From: JAAYZH01 sp964479695
GTDB lineage: Bacteria > Bacillota > Clostridia > Saccharofermentanales > Fastidiosipilaceae
Length of the DNA: 64,000 bases
Direction of reading: 5' to 3'
NCBI GenBank assembly: GCA_964479695.1
Contig: CAYZSO010000001.1
Span: 114,016-178,015, forward strand
In this document: positions 33,783-41,932 of the stretch, in pieces
Layout of the letters: every line of letters begins with the position of its first letter
How positions within the stretch are numbered: position 1 is the stretch's first letter
Program-made: the position numbers and the translations under genes
The notes under the pieces: generated by a model
What the model was told of the DNA's origin: nothing
What the model saw: only the letters and a program-made list of their open reading frames with translations
The model's database searches: none

Positions 33783-34835
33783 ATGTATTTACGGTACTTA
33801 GTGAAAAAGGAAGACGCCGGACAAACGGCGGAAACGGTACTCAGGCGCAATCTTAAGATTTCCGGGGCTCTGAGTCGAAGACTTCGCACGGAAGGCGGCT
33901 TGACGCTGGATGGGAAATTTATTCTGAACCGAGCCACGGTGCCGGAAGGTGGGCTCTTAGAAGTGCGCTTAGAAGATAAGGGCGGACACCCGGGACCCTT
34001 GAAGCCACGGGAACCGATTCCGATCTATTTTGAAGACGAATGGTTTGCCCTGGTGGGGAAACCGCCGCACACGCCGACGCACCCCAGATTTCCCGGGGAC
34101 AGGGGGCTTACAACGATTCTGTCCGACCAGGTTCTTCATCCGGCGAACCGCTTGGACATGGATACATCCGGACTGGTCTTGATTGCCAAAAATGGCTACG
34201 CCCACCATCTTCTGTCCATCACTCCCATTAAGAAAGTTTATTATGGTTTGGTTCACGGGAAACTACCGGACGAAGGGCTTATCGATTTACCGATTGGCCG
34301 GGCACCGGACAGTGTCATCCTCCGAATGGTGCGAGAGGATGGTAAGCCATCAAGAACTCATTACCGTTTATTGGCGTACTGGCCTGCACAAGAGGCTTCC
34401 CTGGCGGCCTTCCGCTTGGAAACCGGTCGAACTCATCAGATCCGGGTTCATTGTCAGGCTATAGGCCACCCACTGGTCGGGGATACCCTCTATGGTTGGG
34501 AGCAAACCTTCAGGGTCCGTTCAGAAATCAGAGGTCGAAACCGCGCGAATTATCTACTGTCGGATCGGAGAGATTTCTCTGATCCTACTCTGGCGAGGGA
34601 TTTTACCGCACTCGCCTTGAACCGCGAACTGGACCGTCAATTTCTCCACGCCGCGCGCCTTCGCTTCGCTCATCCGGTGACGGGGGAGCTTCTTGATATA
34701 GAAGCGCCTCTGACCTCGGATCTCGAATTGCTCATACAAAAACTCAATCGAAACGAGAAGGCGATTCCTGGATCTTACGATCAAGAAAGCTTATTTTCTC
34801 TGGATTTACCTGCAAACGTGGACGCGATTGGTTGA
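33783..34835 (+). CDS. RluA family pseudouridine synthase
   Basis: A 350-residue RNA pseudouridine synthase. The active-site motif is PANRLDMDTSGLVLIAK (aspartate of RLDMD), followed by ETGRTHQIRVHCQAIGHPLV typical of RluA/C/D proteins. The N-terminal S4-like part is weak. A region of about 40 residues (VRSEIRGRNRANYLLSDR and after) is an insertion compared with RluD, which is also encoded at 38104. The target uridine is unknown. It ends a transcript begun far upstream; a promoter for RNase Y lies 60 bp after it. Confidence 0.9.
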   Translation: MYLRYLVKKEDAGQTAETVLRRNLKISGALSRRLRTEGGLTLDGKFILNRATVPEGGLLEVRLEDKGGHPGPLKPREPIPIYFEDEWFALVGKPPHTPTHPRFPGDRGLTTILSDQVLHPANRLDMDTSGLVLIAKNGYAHHLLSITPIKKVYYGLVHGKLPDEGLIDLPIGRAPDSVILRMVREDGKPSRTHYRLLAYWPAQEASLAAFRLETGRTHQIRVHCQAIGHPLVGDTLYGWEQTFRVRSEIRGRNRANYLLSDRRDFSDPTLARDFTALALNRELDRQFLHAARLRFAHPVTGELLDIEAPLTSDLELLIQKLNRNEKAIPGSYDQESLFSLDLPANVDAIG

Positions 34836-34894
34836 ATTTTCAGAGAAACTGTGAAATTCGTTCAACAGATACCACGTTTGGGGTAAAGTTCTGT

Positions 34895-34923
34895 TTGCAA
34901 ATAACAGTAATGTTCACTAAAAT
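34895..34923 (+). promoter_or_regulatory. Promoter of RNase Y
   Basis: TTGCAA and TAAAAT are separated by exactly 17 bp, 93 bp before the RNase Y start codon. Confidence 0.6.
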
Positions 34924-35015
34924 TGGTGATAGTATTTTTAGGATAGGCGTGCTTGCCACGACTTACTTGCAGATACCATGAATTTTGACAAATGAATAAT
35001 GGAGGTGATTACCAA

Positions 35016-36578
35016 ATGGATTTTAAATCTTTTCTACTTGGTCTGGTGATCGGCCTCGCAGGCGGCGGTTTACTTGTCTGGGCCTTTTATAAATTAGGTT
35101 TCAGTAAGAAGCAGAAGACTATTGAAGCAAACACTGCAAAAGCGCAGGAAGAAGCGGAGATACTGCTGGCAAACGCGGAGAAGAGCGGCGAGAGCCGTAA
35201 GCGAGAGCTGCTCCTGCAGGCGAAAGAGGCAATTCATCAGAGTAAGGTTGAACTGGAACGCGATGTTCGTGAACGCCAGAGCGACCTAGCCAGGGATCGT
35301 AATAAGATTGAGCAAAAGGAAGCGAATCTTGAACGCAAAACAGAACAGGTAGCGGCACAGCAGGAAGACCTTGCCAGGAAACAGGCGTCTTTGAAGGAAA
35401 AAATTCAAAATGCCGAAGCTCTTGAGCAACAACAGGTACAAGAACTGGAAAGAATTTCCGGTTTGTCGGTGACGGACGCCAGAGATCAGGTCTTGGAAAC
35501 GGCTGAGAAGACGTACAGACATGACTTGGGGCTGAGGTTTAACCAGGTTGAAGAAGAACTGAAGAATTCCGCTGACCTTAGAGCGAAGGATATCGTTGTG
35601 ACATCAATACAACGTTACGCTTCTGATTATGTCTCTGAGAACACGGTGTCTGTTGTCTCCCTCCCGAATGACGAGATGAAGGGCCGAATTATCGGCCGTG
35701 AGGGGCGTAATATTCGGGCTTTTGAGACAGCAACCGGTGTGGATATGATCATTGATGACACGCCTGAGGCGGTTATCTTGTCATGTTTCAATCCGATCAG
35801 AAGAGAAATCGCGAAGATTGCCCTGGAGAAACTTGTCCAGGACGGACGCATTCATCCCGCGAGTATTGAATCGGCTGTTGAGAAGGCTACGAAGGAAGTC
35901 GACCAGACGATCAAGGCGGAAGGTGAGAGAGCGGTTCTTGAATCAGGTGTTTTGGGCGTTCCGACAGAGATCGTCAACCTGCTCGGACGTATGAGATATC
36001 GTACGAGCTACGGCCAAAATGCCTTGAAACACATTTTGGAAGTGTGTGACCTTACGGGCATGATGGCAGCGGAACTGGGACTTGATGTCCAACTCGCTAA
36101 ACGCGCGGGATTGCTGCATGACATCGGGAAGGCCTGTGACTTCGAATTCGAAGGTTCGCACATTGATTTAGGGATTGAAATTGCCAAGAAATACAAGGAA
36201 GATCCGGTTGTTATTAATGCAATCGGGTCGCACCACGGCGATGTTGAACCTAATTCCCCAATCTCAGTACTGGTCGCGGCTGCGGATGCCTTATCTGCGG
36301 CAAGACCCGGCGCCCGCCGTGAGAATATTGAATCCTATGTCAAGCGCATCCAGGCTCTGGAAGATATTGCAAACAGTTTCGACGGTGTCGAGAAGAGTTA
36401 TGCGATCCAGGCCGGACGTGAAATACGTGTAATAGTACAACCGGATAAGGTAAGTGATGCAGAGATGCAGCTTAAGGCTTATGAAATTGCTAAGAAAATT
36501 GAGGAAGAACTCAATTATCCGGGGCAAATCAAGGTCAACATGATCCGTGAAACTAGAGCAACGGGACTGGCACGGTAA
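35016..36578 (+). CDS. rny: Ribonuclease Y
   Basis: A 520-residue membrane-tethered endoribonuclease that starts mRNA decay in Bacillota. The order is one N-terminal membrane helix (FLLGLVIGLAGGGLLVWAFY), a long charged coiled-coil to about residue 200, a KH domain (MKGRIIGREGRNIRAFE) and an HD domain (GLLHDIGKACDFE, GSHHGD). The length is standard. ATG 35016 follows GGAGGTGAT closely; an earlier ATG at 34992 is upstream of this ribosome site and unlikely. A strong terminator follows. YmdB, a known neighbour, is next. Confidence 0.97.
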   Translation: MDFKSFLLGLVIGLAGGGLLVWAFYKLGFSKKQKTIEANTAKAQEEAEILLANAEKSGESRKRELLLQAKEAIHQSKVELERDVRERQSDLARDRNKIEQKEANLERKTEQVAAQQEDLARKQASLKEKIQNAEALEQQQVQELERISGLSVTDARDQVLETAEKTYRHDLGLRFNQVEEELKNSADLRAKDIVVTSIQRYASDYVSENTVSVVSLPNDEMKGRIIGREGRNIRAFETATGVDMIIDDTPEAVILSCFNPIRREIAKIALEKLVQDGRIHPASIESAVEKATKEVDQTIKAEGERAVLESGVLGVPTEIVNLLGRMRYRTSYGQNALKHILEVCDLTGMMAAELGLDVQLAKRAGLLHDIGKACDFEFEGSHIDLGIEIAKKYKEDPVVINAIGSHHGDVEPNSPISVLVAAADALSAARPGARRENIESYVKRIQALEDIANSFDGVEKSYAIQAGREIRVIVQPDKVSDAEMQLKAYEIAKKIEEELNYPGQIKVNMIRETRATGLAR

Positions 36579-36583
36579 ATAAG

Positions 36584-36617
36584 AGCCGGAGAATTGTGAG
36601 ATTCTCCGGCTTTTTTT
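36584..36617 (+). terminator. Rho-independent terminator after RNase Y
   Basis: AGCCGGAGAAT and ATTCTCCGGCT form an 11-bp stem with a 6-nt loop, followed by TTTTTT. Confidence 0.95.
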
Positions 36618-36683
36618 GAGTTCGGAGTTATTTTTCTGGTAAAATAAACAGAACGAAGTATTCTTAAGCGAAAGGAGTCAGGC

Positions 36684-37505
36684 ATGAGAATTCTCTTTGC
36701 CGGCGATGTTGTCGGAAACAGAGCCTTACTGGTCGTATGTCACTGGTTCAAATCGCTCAAGGAACAAGAATTCGCGGATTTTTATATTGTGAATGGTGAA
36801 AATGCCGCAGAAGGGCGGGGCATGACCCCTCACCAGGCTCGGCAATTACTGGACGCCGGAGCGGATTGCATCACGCTGGGAAACCATGCGTGGGGACAAT
36901 GGGCGCTTGCCAAGACCGTGGAGACCGAACCCCGAATTATCCGCCCCGCCAACGGTCCCGAGAGTTGGCCCGGCAATTCTTCCGTTTTGCTGGAGCGAGG
37001 TGAATGGAAGCTTCAGGTTCTAAGCCTCCATGGCAATGTCTTTTTGAAGAGCAGCCGCTGTCCTTTTGAGTATACGAAGAAATTTTTGGAAACGGCAAAC
37101 GCACCGGTTTTTATCGATTTCCATGCGGAAGCCACAGCGGAGAAACAGGCACTTGCCTGGCGTTTCGATGGCAAAGTTTCGGCTGTCATCGGCACGCATA
37201 CACATGTGCAGACGGCGGATGAGAGGATTCTGCCCGGAGGCACAGCTTACCTGACGGATGTGGGCATGTGTGGGCCGCAAGACGGCGTTATTGGCATGGA
37301 TGTTGGCCAGTCGCTTCGCCGAATGGCGGATGGCTTGCCGGCAAAATATCGTTGTGCTGATGGTCGCTTGGGGATCTCGGCGGTTTGCTTGGATATTGAC
37401 CTCACGGGGACTGCAAGGTATATTAAACGCATCCAAATCCAAGAATTGTTTCCGGGGGAGTGGGATTCGCATGAGATTCCTTTGCCCGCACGGCAGCATG
37501 TATAG
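36684..37505 (+). CDS. ymdB: YmdB family metallophosphoesterase
   Basis: A 273-residue calcineurin-like phosphoesterase of the TIGR00282/YmdB type. Metal-binding motifs are RILFAGDVVGNRA, FYIVNGENAAEGRG, TLGNHAW, FIDFHAEATAEK and IGTHTHVQT. Bacillus YmdB is a 2',3'-cyclic nucleotide phosphodiesterase that affects biofilm and motility choices. Its place directly after RNase Y is conserved. AAAGGAG lies before the ATG. Confidence 0.95.
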   Translation: MRILFAGDVVGNRALLVVCHWFKSLKEQEFADFYIVNGENAAEGRGMTPHQARQLLDAGADCITLGNHAWGQWALAKTVETEPRIIRPANGPESWPGNSSVLLERGEWKLQVLSLHGNVFLKSSRCPFEYTKKFLETANAPVFIDFHAEATAEKQALAWRFDGKVSAVIGTHTHVQTADERILPGGTAYLTDVGMCGPQDGVIGMDVGQSLRRMADGLPAKYRCADGRLGISAVCLDIDLTGTARYIKRIQIQELFPGEWDSHEIPLPARQHV

Positions 37506-37518
37506 ATAGCAGGTTTTT

Positions 37519-38100
37519 ATGAAGAAGAACGCACAGGCAGCGCAGGTTGGCAAACAAGTCCCAACAATTAAACCCTTTCGTTTCATCATCTATTTATTGT
37601 TAGCGGCCGCTCTGGTGGCACTGGACCAATTAAGTAAGAACTGGGTTCTGGGTAACCCCGTTCTCATGGCACCGGGTGGTGAAATTCAGGTGATTCCGAA
37701 TTTTTTCTCACTGCGCTACACCTTTAACACCGGAGCTGCGTTTAGCTTCCTGGCGCAACAGGCTTGGGGGATCTCTGTCTTGACGTTGATCTCGGCTGTC
37801 GCTGCCGTAGTATTTCTTGTTCTCCTCTTAGTGAAGAGCGGCTGGCCGCCACTCCTTCCGGTGAGTTTGCTCATGATTCTGGCCGGCACGGTCGGGAATG
37901 GCATTGACCGCTACACGATGGGCGGCGTGGTTGATTTCTTAGATTTTTATTATCAGAATTGGCATTTCCCCACGTTTAATCTTGCGGACAGCCTGATCAC
38001 AGTGGGTGTGGTGCTCCTCTTGATCTACTTATTTTTCCGTGAAGAGAAGGATCGGAAGCGCTTCGCCAGGGAAGCGAAGAATCAGGTCCGGCCGCTGTAA
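37519..38100 (+). CDS. lspA: Signal peptidase II (prolipoprotein)
   Basis: A 193-residue inner-membrane aspartic peptidase that cleaves lipoprotein signal peptides after lipidation. Four membrane segments are visible. The two catalytic aspartates lie in GNGIDRYTMGGVVDFLDF and FNLADSLITVG. DQLSKNWVL near residue 35 is the first conserved motif. A cytosolic N-terminal extension of about 20 residues is longer than usual. It is followed 3 bp later by rluD, a very common pair. Confidence 0.96.
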   Translation: MKKNAQAAQVGKQVPTIKPFRFIIYLLLAAALVALDQLSKNWVLGNPVLMAPGGEIQVIPNFFSLRYTFNTGAAFSFLAQQAWGISVLTLISAVAAVVFLVLLLVKSGWPPLLPVSLLMILAGTVGNGIDRYTMGGVVDFLDFYYQNWHFPTFNLADSLITVGVVLLLIYLFFREEKDRKRFAREAKNQVRPL

Positions 38101-38103
38101 TTT

Positions 38104-39063
38104 ATGATACTCGAGGTTCAAGTAAACGAGTCCGGCATTAGGCTGGATAAGGCGATTGCAGACAGCCTGAAGGACTATTCGCGCTCGCAAGTGCAACAGT
38201 GGCTTAAGTCCGGTCTGGTTACCTCCGATGGCGCGAAGGTGAAGGCGTCGGATAAGAGTTATCAAGGCCAACGGATTTCGATTGATCTTCCGGAAGCACC
38301 GGATCTGACCCTGCGAGCGGAACCCATTGAATTGGATATTGTTTATGAAGACGAGCATCTCATGGTGATCAACAAGCCGCAAGGCATGGTCGTTCATCCG
38401 GGTGCCGGGCACCATTCAGGCACACTGGTTAACGCGCTGCTCTATCACAACCAAGATGACTTATCCGATGGCTATGAAGCGGACAGACCCGGCATCGTCC
38501 ACCGCTTGGACAAGGACACTTCGGGACTTCTCCTTGTAGCGAAGACGAACCTGGCACACCGCAGGCTCGGAGCACAGCTTCAGAAGCATGAGATCGTCAG
38601 GATCTATGAAGCGATTGTGTACGGCCATTTCGGTGAGAAGGCAGGCTTCATTGATGCCCCGATCGCCCGGGATAAGCAGAACCGGCAGAGGATGCAAGTT
38701 GCCCCGGACGGCCGTCAGGCCAGAACCCACTTCCGTTTACTCGAATCGCTGAAGGGGAGTTCTTACATCAGGGTCAAGTTGGAAACAGGCCGTACTCATC
38801 AGATCCGAGTCCATATGAAGTTTATTGATCACCCGGTATTGGCTGACCCGATCTATGCCCCGAACCGGGAGAATTTCGGGCTTAAGGGGCAGTGCCTCCA
38901 CGCCGGAGAAATCGCCTTCACGCACCCGATCACCGGAGAGAAGCTGCACTTCGAAGCTGCGCTCCCGGAGTGGTTCACGGGGGCTTTGGCCAAATTAGGC
39001 TATGATGAGAGTCAGGAAATCGCTTGGCCGGCTGAGTGGCCGGACGAAACCGACTATGAATAA
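38104..39063 (+). CDS. rluD: 23S rRNA pseudouridine synthase RluD
   Basis: A 319-residue RluA-family enzyme with an N-terminal S4 RNA-binding domain (IRLDKAIADSLKDYSRSQVQ) and the catalytic motif HRLDKDTSGLLLVAKTN, with D136 as the likely nucleophile. GRTHQIRVHMKFIDHPVLAD is the second signature. RluD modifies helix 69 of 23S rRNA in enterobacteria; the target in this species is inferred. The pairing with lspA is conserved. No ribosome site is strong, suggesting translational coupling. Confidence 0.92.
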   Translation: MILEVQVNESGIRLDKAIADSLKDYSRSQVQQWLKSGLVTSDGAKVKASDKSYQGQRISIDLPEAPDLTLRAEPIELDIVYEDEHLMVINKPQGMVVHPGAGHHSGTLVNALLYHNQDDLSDGYEADRPGIVHRLDKDTSGLLLVAKTNLAHRRLGAQLQKHEIVRIYEAIVYGHFGEKAGFIDAPIARDKQNRQRMQVAPDGRQARTHFRLLESLKGSSYIRVKLETGRTHQIRVHMKFIDHPVLADPIYAPNRENFGLKGQCLHAGEIAFTHPITGEKLHFEAALPEWFTGALAKLGYDESQEIAWPAEWPDETDYE

Positions 39064-39082
39064 GAGACTTTGAAAAGATACT

Positions 39083-39910
39083 ATGAATAAGAAGAAACGA
39101 CGCAAATTTCACTATGCTGTAGGAGAAAAGATATTTTCGGAAGACCTTGCGACTGTGCCGGAGCCGAACCCCGAGAAGGATAAGAAGGCGGGCATTTTCA
39201 TGCTCGTGGCTGTCGCGCTCGCGCTGGCTCTGATCATCTCGACCGCAGCGGTTCAACTGGCGAAGAAGGAGAAAACGCTGACTGAACCCGCGGCCCAGAT
39301 GGCGCAGTACCGGAGCGAGCTTGAGGCCGCACAGAAGACGAATACTGCCTTGACGGAAGAGAATCAGAAACTTAATCGAGAATTTAATGAGACGAGATCG
39401 CTCTATTTTGCGTCCCTCAACAGCATCTCTCCTGAAAACCAGCAAATCTTAGATGACTACCAAACGGCTACGGTTATGGCCGGAATGACCGATTATGACG
39501 GTCCCGGTGTCCGAGTGGTCATTCAGGACAAGGCAGGAATTCGCTATGATCAGACGACGACCGCTTCGGAAATCGTCCATGACGCGGATATCCGCTATGT
39601 TGTGGACTGGTTTAAGCGGAATTATGTTTCAGCGATCGCCGTCAATAACGAGCGCTTATCACCGATGAGCCCGCTTCTCTGTACCGGGCCTTCGGTCCTG
39701 GTGAACCGGGTGTACCAGTCCAATCCCTTTGTGGTTGAAGCCGGCTGCGATGCCGAGCAAATTCTGAGTTTGCTGGAGGCTTCCAATGGCATTAATCAGA
39801 TGAGAAGCCGAGGACTTAGAATAGAGATTGAAGCGATTCCCGACATGCATATCGCCGCACAGCAAGATCAAGTGTACGTGAACGAACAAGTACGGAAATT
39901 GGGAGGCTAG
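39083..39910 (+). CDS. DUF881 family membrane protein (first copy)
   Basis: A 275-residue protein with a charged N-terminus, one membrane helix (IFMLVAVALALALIISTAAV), a coiled coil (QMAQYRSELEAAQKTNTALT) and a DUF881 domain with GMTDYDGPGVRVVIQDKAG. The domain faces outward by this topology. DUF881 genes typically occur in pairs near division and cell-wall genes in Bacillota, function unknown. A second copy lies 5 bp downstream. GATACT before the ATG is a weak ribosome site. Confidence 0.85.
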   Translation: MNKKKRRKFHYAVGEKIFSEDLATVPEPNPEKDKKAGIFMLVAVALALALIISTAAVQLAKKEKTLTEPAAQMAQYRSELEAAQKTNTALTEENQKLNREFNETRSLYFASLNSISPENQQILDDYQTATVMAGMTDYDGPGVRVVIQDKAGIRYDQTTTASEIVHDADIRYVVDWFKRNYVSAIAVNNERLSPMSPLLCTGPSVLVNRVYQSNPFVVEAGCDAEQILSLLEASNGINQMRSRGLRIEIEAIPDMHIAAQQDQVYVNEQVRKLGG

Positions 39911-39915
39911 GCCAA

Positions 39916-40668
39916 ATGAACCAGAAAAAAACGAAGAAAAAATCCAGAAGGAAGGTGCAAGTCACCTGGGTGGTTGCACTGGCTTGTGTGGTCTTGGGCT
40001 TCCTAGTCGCTTTGCAAATGAAGAACTTAATGGAACTTAGGGCACTGAATCTCTACGGGAACAACGATATTGAATCCCTTCAAGATCAGATCCAGAGTTT
40101 GAATCTGTCAAACATTGAGCTCCAGAAACGAAACGAAGATCTGAACAAGAATCTGCAAGATCTGATTCAGGCCGGCAACGACGAGAATGCGCAGATGAAT
40201 TTTTACAAGGCGGAAGCGGACCGTTACGCGACTTATGCAGGCTTAACTGATGTCAGGGGGCCCGGTGCCATCATCAACATCGCCACACCGACTCCTGAGG
40301 CGACTGTCGAAGCCTCGTCACTAATCGTCATCCTGAACAGCTTACGAGCAAATGGTGCCTATGCGATTTCCATCAACGGCCAGAGAGTGGTTGCGCTTAC
40401 GGAAATCAGCCCGACAGGGAGTGGAACGAAACCAAACATTATTATGAACGGCACCAATATTACAAGCTCCACCGGCTATGAAATCAGGATCATCGGCGAG
40501 AAACAGAAAATCGAGGATTTCTACGCAATCCAATCCGGTATTTGGAATGGACTGAAGGCGAGCGGGTGCACCGTGCAAATCAATTACCCTGCCGTAGTGG
40601 AAATCCCTAAGTTGGCCGAGGACAGCCCGGCTTACCGCCAGAATCTTCTGGAACAGGTGAAAGACTAG
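39916..40668 (+). CDS. DUF881 family membrane protein (second copy)
   Basis: A 250-residue paralog-like neighbour: a basic N-terminus, one membrane helix (VTWVVALACVVLGFLVALQM), a coiled coil and a DUF881 domain with GLTDVRGPGAIINIATPTP and ISINGQRVVALTEI. It lies immediately after the first copy, so both are likely made together and may pair. Its last codons and TAG stop form the first unit of a 12-bp tandem repeat continuing into the following gap. Confidence 0.87.
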   Translation: MNQKKTKKKSRRKVQVTWVVALACVVLGFLVALQMKNLMELRALNLYGNNDIESLQDQIQSLNLSNIELQKRNEDLNKNLQDLIQAGNDENAQMNFYKAEADRYATYAGLTDVRGPGAIINIATPTPEATVEASSLIVILNSLRANGAYAISINGQRVVALTEISPTGSGTKPNIIMNGTNITSSTGYEIRIIGEKQKIEDFYAIQSGIWNGLKASGCTVQINYPAVVEIPKLAEDSPAYRQNLLEQVKD

Positions 40669-40753
40669 GTGGGAGGCTAGGTGAAAGGCTAGGTGAAAGG
40701 CGAAGTGAATGCGTTAAGTGAAAGGCTTAGGTCAAGCATAAGTGAACGCACAA
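40657..40753 (+). repeat. 12-bp repeat beginning in the DUF881 stop codon
   Basis: Units of the type GTGAAAGGCTAG start inside the last four codons of the DUF881 gene and decay over about eight copies. The first three intact units all end in TAG, so the repeat has multiplied the stop codon in frame. Confidence 0.8.
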
Positions 40754-40804
40754 AGCCGTTAAGCCGTAAATCACCCCTGAAATTACGCCTGATAAATGCG
40801 CCTG

Positions 40805-40813
40805 TGTTATAAT
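40805..40813 (+). promoter_or_regulatory. Extended -10 promoter of phoH
   Basis: TGTTATAAT is a perfect extended -10 element 42 bp before the GTG start of phoH. There is no good -35 box. The string GTGTTATAAT is shared with the promoter before the topoisomerase pair. Confidence 0.6.
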
Positions 40814-40855
40814 TTCCTGTAAGTTTTAGCCTGCAAAGGAGCGATTTGTACCTAC

Positions 40856-41932
40856 GTGGAACGAATTATTGAGATCGATGACAGTAAGATTGTCCAAGAC
40901 ATCATGGGCAGCGGCAACCGCAATGCCAAGGAGATCGAGAAACAGCTTGCTGTCGTGATCGAGCCGGATCGTTCCGGGATCCGAGTGTCCTCCGATGAGG
41001 CAGGAACCGACTTGGAGAAGGCCGTCAGCATTATTGAGAAACTCACAAACTTAAGTAAAGACAATATCCCGATCACGAATCAATTGTCCGCGTACCTAAC
41101 CGAAATGGCCGGCAGCGGGGACCAACCGGAGTTCAGCGGTTTCCACCCCGGTTGGATCTGTCTCAATGCGAAGGGGAAACCGGTCATGTCGAAGACCTCC
41201 GGACAATCCCACTATGTCTCAGAGATGCGTAAACATGAGGTTACCTTTGCCGTGGGACCCGCCGGAACCGGCAAGACCTACTTGGCTGTTGCCATGGCTG
41301 TGCAGGCCTTCCGTAAACACGAGGTGGACCGCATCATTTTGACACGTCCCGCAGTCGAAGCCGGTGAGCGCTTAGGTTTCCTGCCGGGAGATCTCCAGAA
41401 CAAGGTCGACCCTTATATGAGACCTCTCTATGACGCTCTGCAGGATCTAATGGGGACGGAAACCTATTTGAAGAATATGGAGAAGAACCTCATCGAGGTT
41501 TCGCCTTTGGCCTATATGCGCGGCCGGACGCTTGACAATGCCTGGATCATTCTCGATGAAGCTCAAAATACCACCCCGGAACAGATGAAGATGTTTTTGA
41601 CCCGTATCGGTTTCGATTCGAGAGTCGTGGTGACCGGTGACGTCACACAGATTGATTTACCCAGAACCACTCGTTCCGGCCTCATCGAGGCAAGACAAAT
41701 TCTTCGAGGGGTGGAGGGGCTTTCTTTTGTCGAGCTTACAGCGAAGGATGTTGTGAGGAACCCCATCGTCCAGCGCATCATCAGAGCCTACGAGAAACGT
41801 GATAAGGATAAAGGAAGCTCCAGACGTTCGGCTTCCGACCCCCGACGTTCAGGTTCCGACCCCAGACATTCAGGTTCCGACCCCAGACATTCCGGCGGAG
41901 CCGGTGGAGCGGTCAGAAAGGGGAACCGGTGA
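40856..41932 (+). CDS. phoH: PhoH family ATPase
   Basis: A 358-residue PhoH/PhoL protein with an N-terminal KH-like part and a P-loop ATPase domain: Walker A GPAGTGKTYLAVAMAVQAF, then TRPAVEAGERLGFLPGDLQ, and Walker B WIILDEAQNTTPEQMKMFL. The family is linked to RNA metabolism and phosphate response. GTG 40856 follows AAAGGAG at 40835-40841 with a long spacer of 14 nt, so the start is uncertain by a few codons. The last 40 residues are an abnormal tail (SGSDPRHSGSDP) from a 21-bp repeat. It overlaps pgpH by four bases. Confidence 0.94.
   Translation: MERIIEIDDSKIVQDIMGSGNRNAKEIEKQLAVVIEPDRSGIRVSSDEAGTDLEKAVSIIEKLTNLSKDNIPITNQLSAYLTEMAGSGDQPEFSGFHPGWICLNAKGKPVMSKTSGQSHYVSEMRKHEVTFAVGPAGTGKTYLAVAMAVQAFRKHEVDRIILTRPAVEAGERLGFLPGDLQNKVDPYMRPLYDALQDLMGTETYLKNMEKNLIEVSPLAYMRGRTLDNAWIILDEAQNTTPEQMKMFLTRIGFDSRVVVTGDVTQIDLPRTTRSGLIEARQILRGVEGLSFVELTAKDVVRNPIVQRIIRAYEKRDKDKGSSRRSASDPRRSGSDPRHSGSDPRHSGGAGGAVRKGNR
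41821..41898 (+). repeat. 21-bp tandem repeat encoding the PhoH tail
   Basis: About 3.7 in-frame copies of CAGACATTCAGGTTCCGACC-like 21-bp units encode RHSGSDP heptads at the C-terminus of PhoH. Confidence 0.92.
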
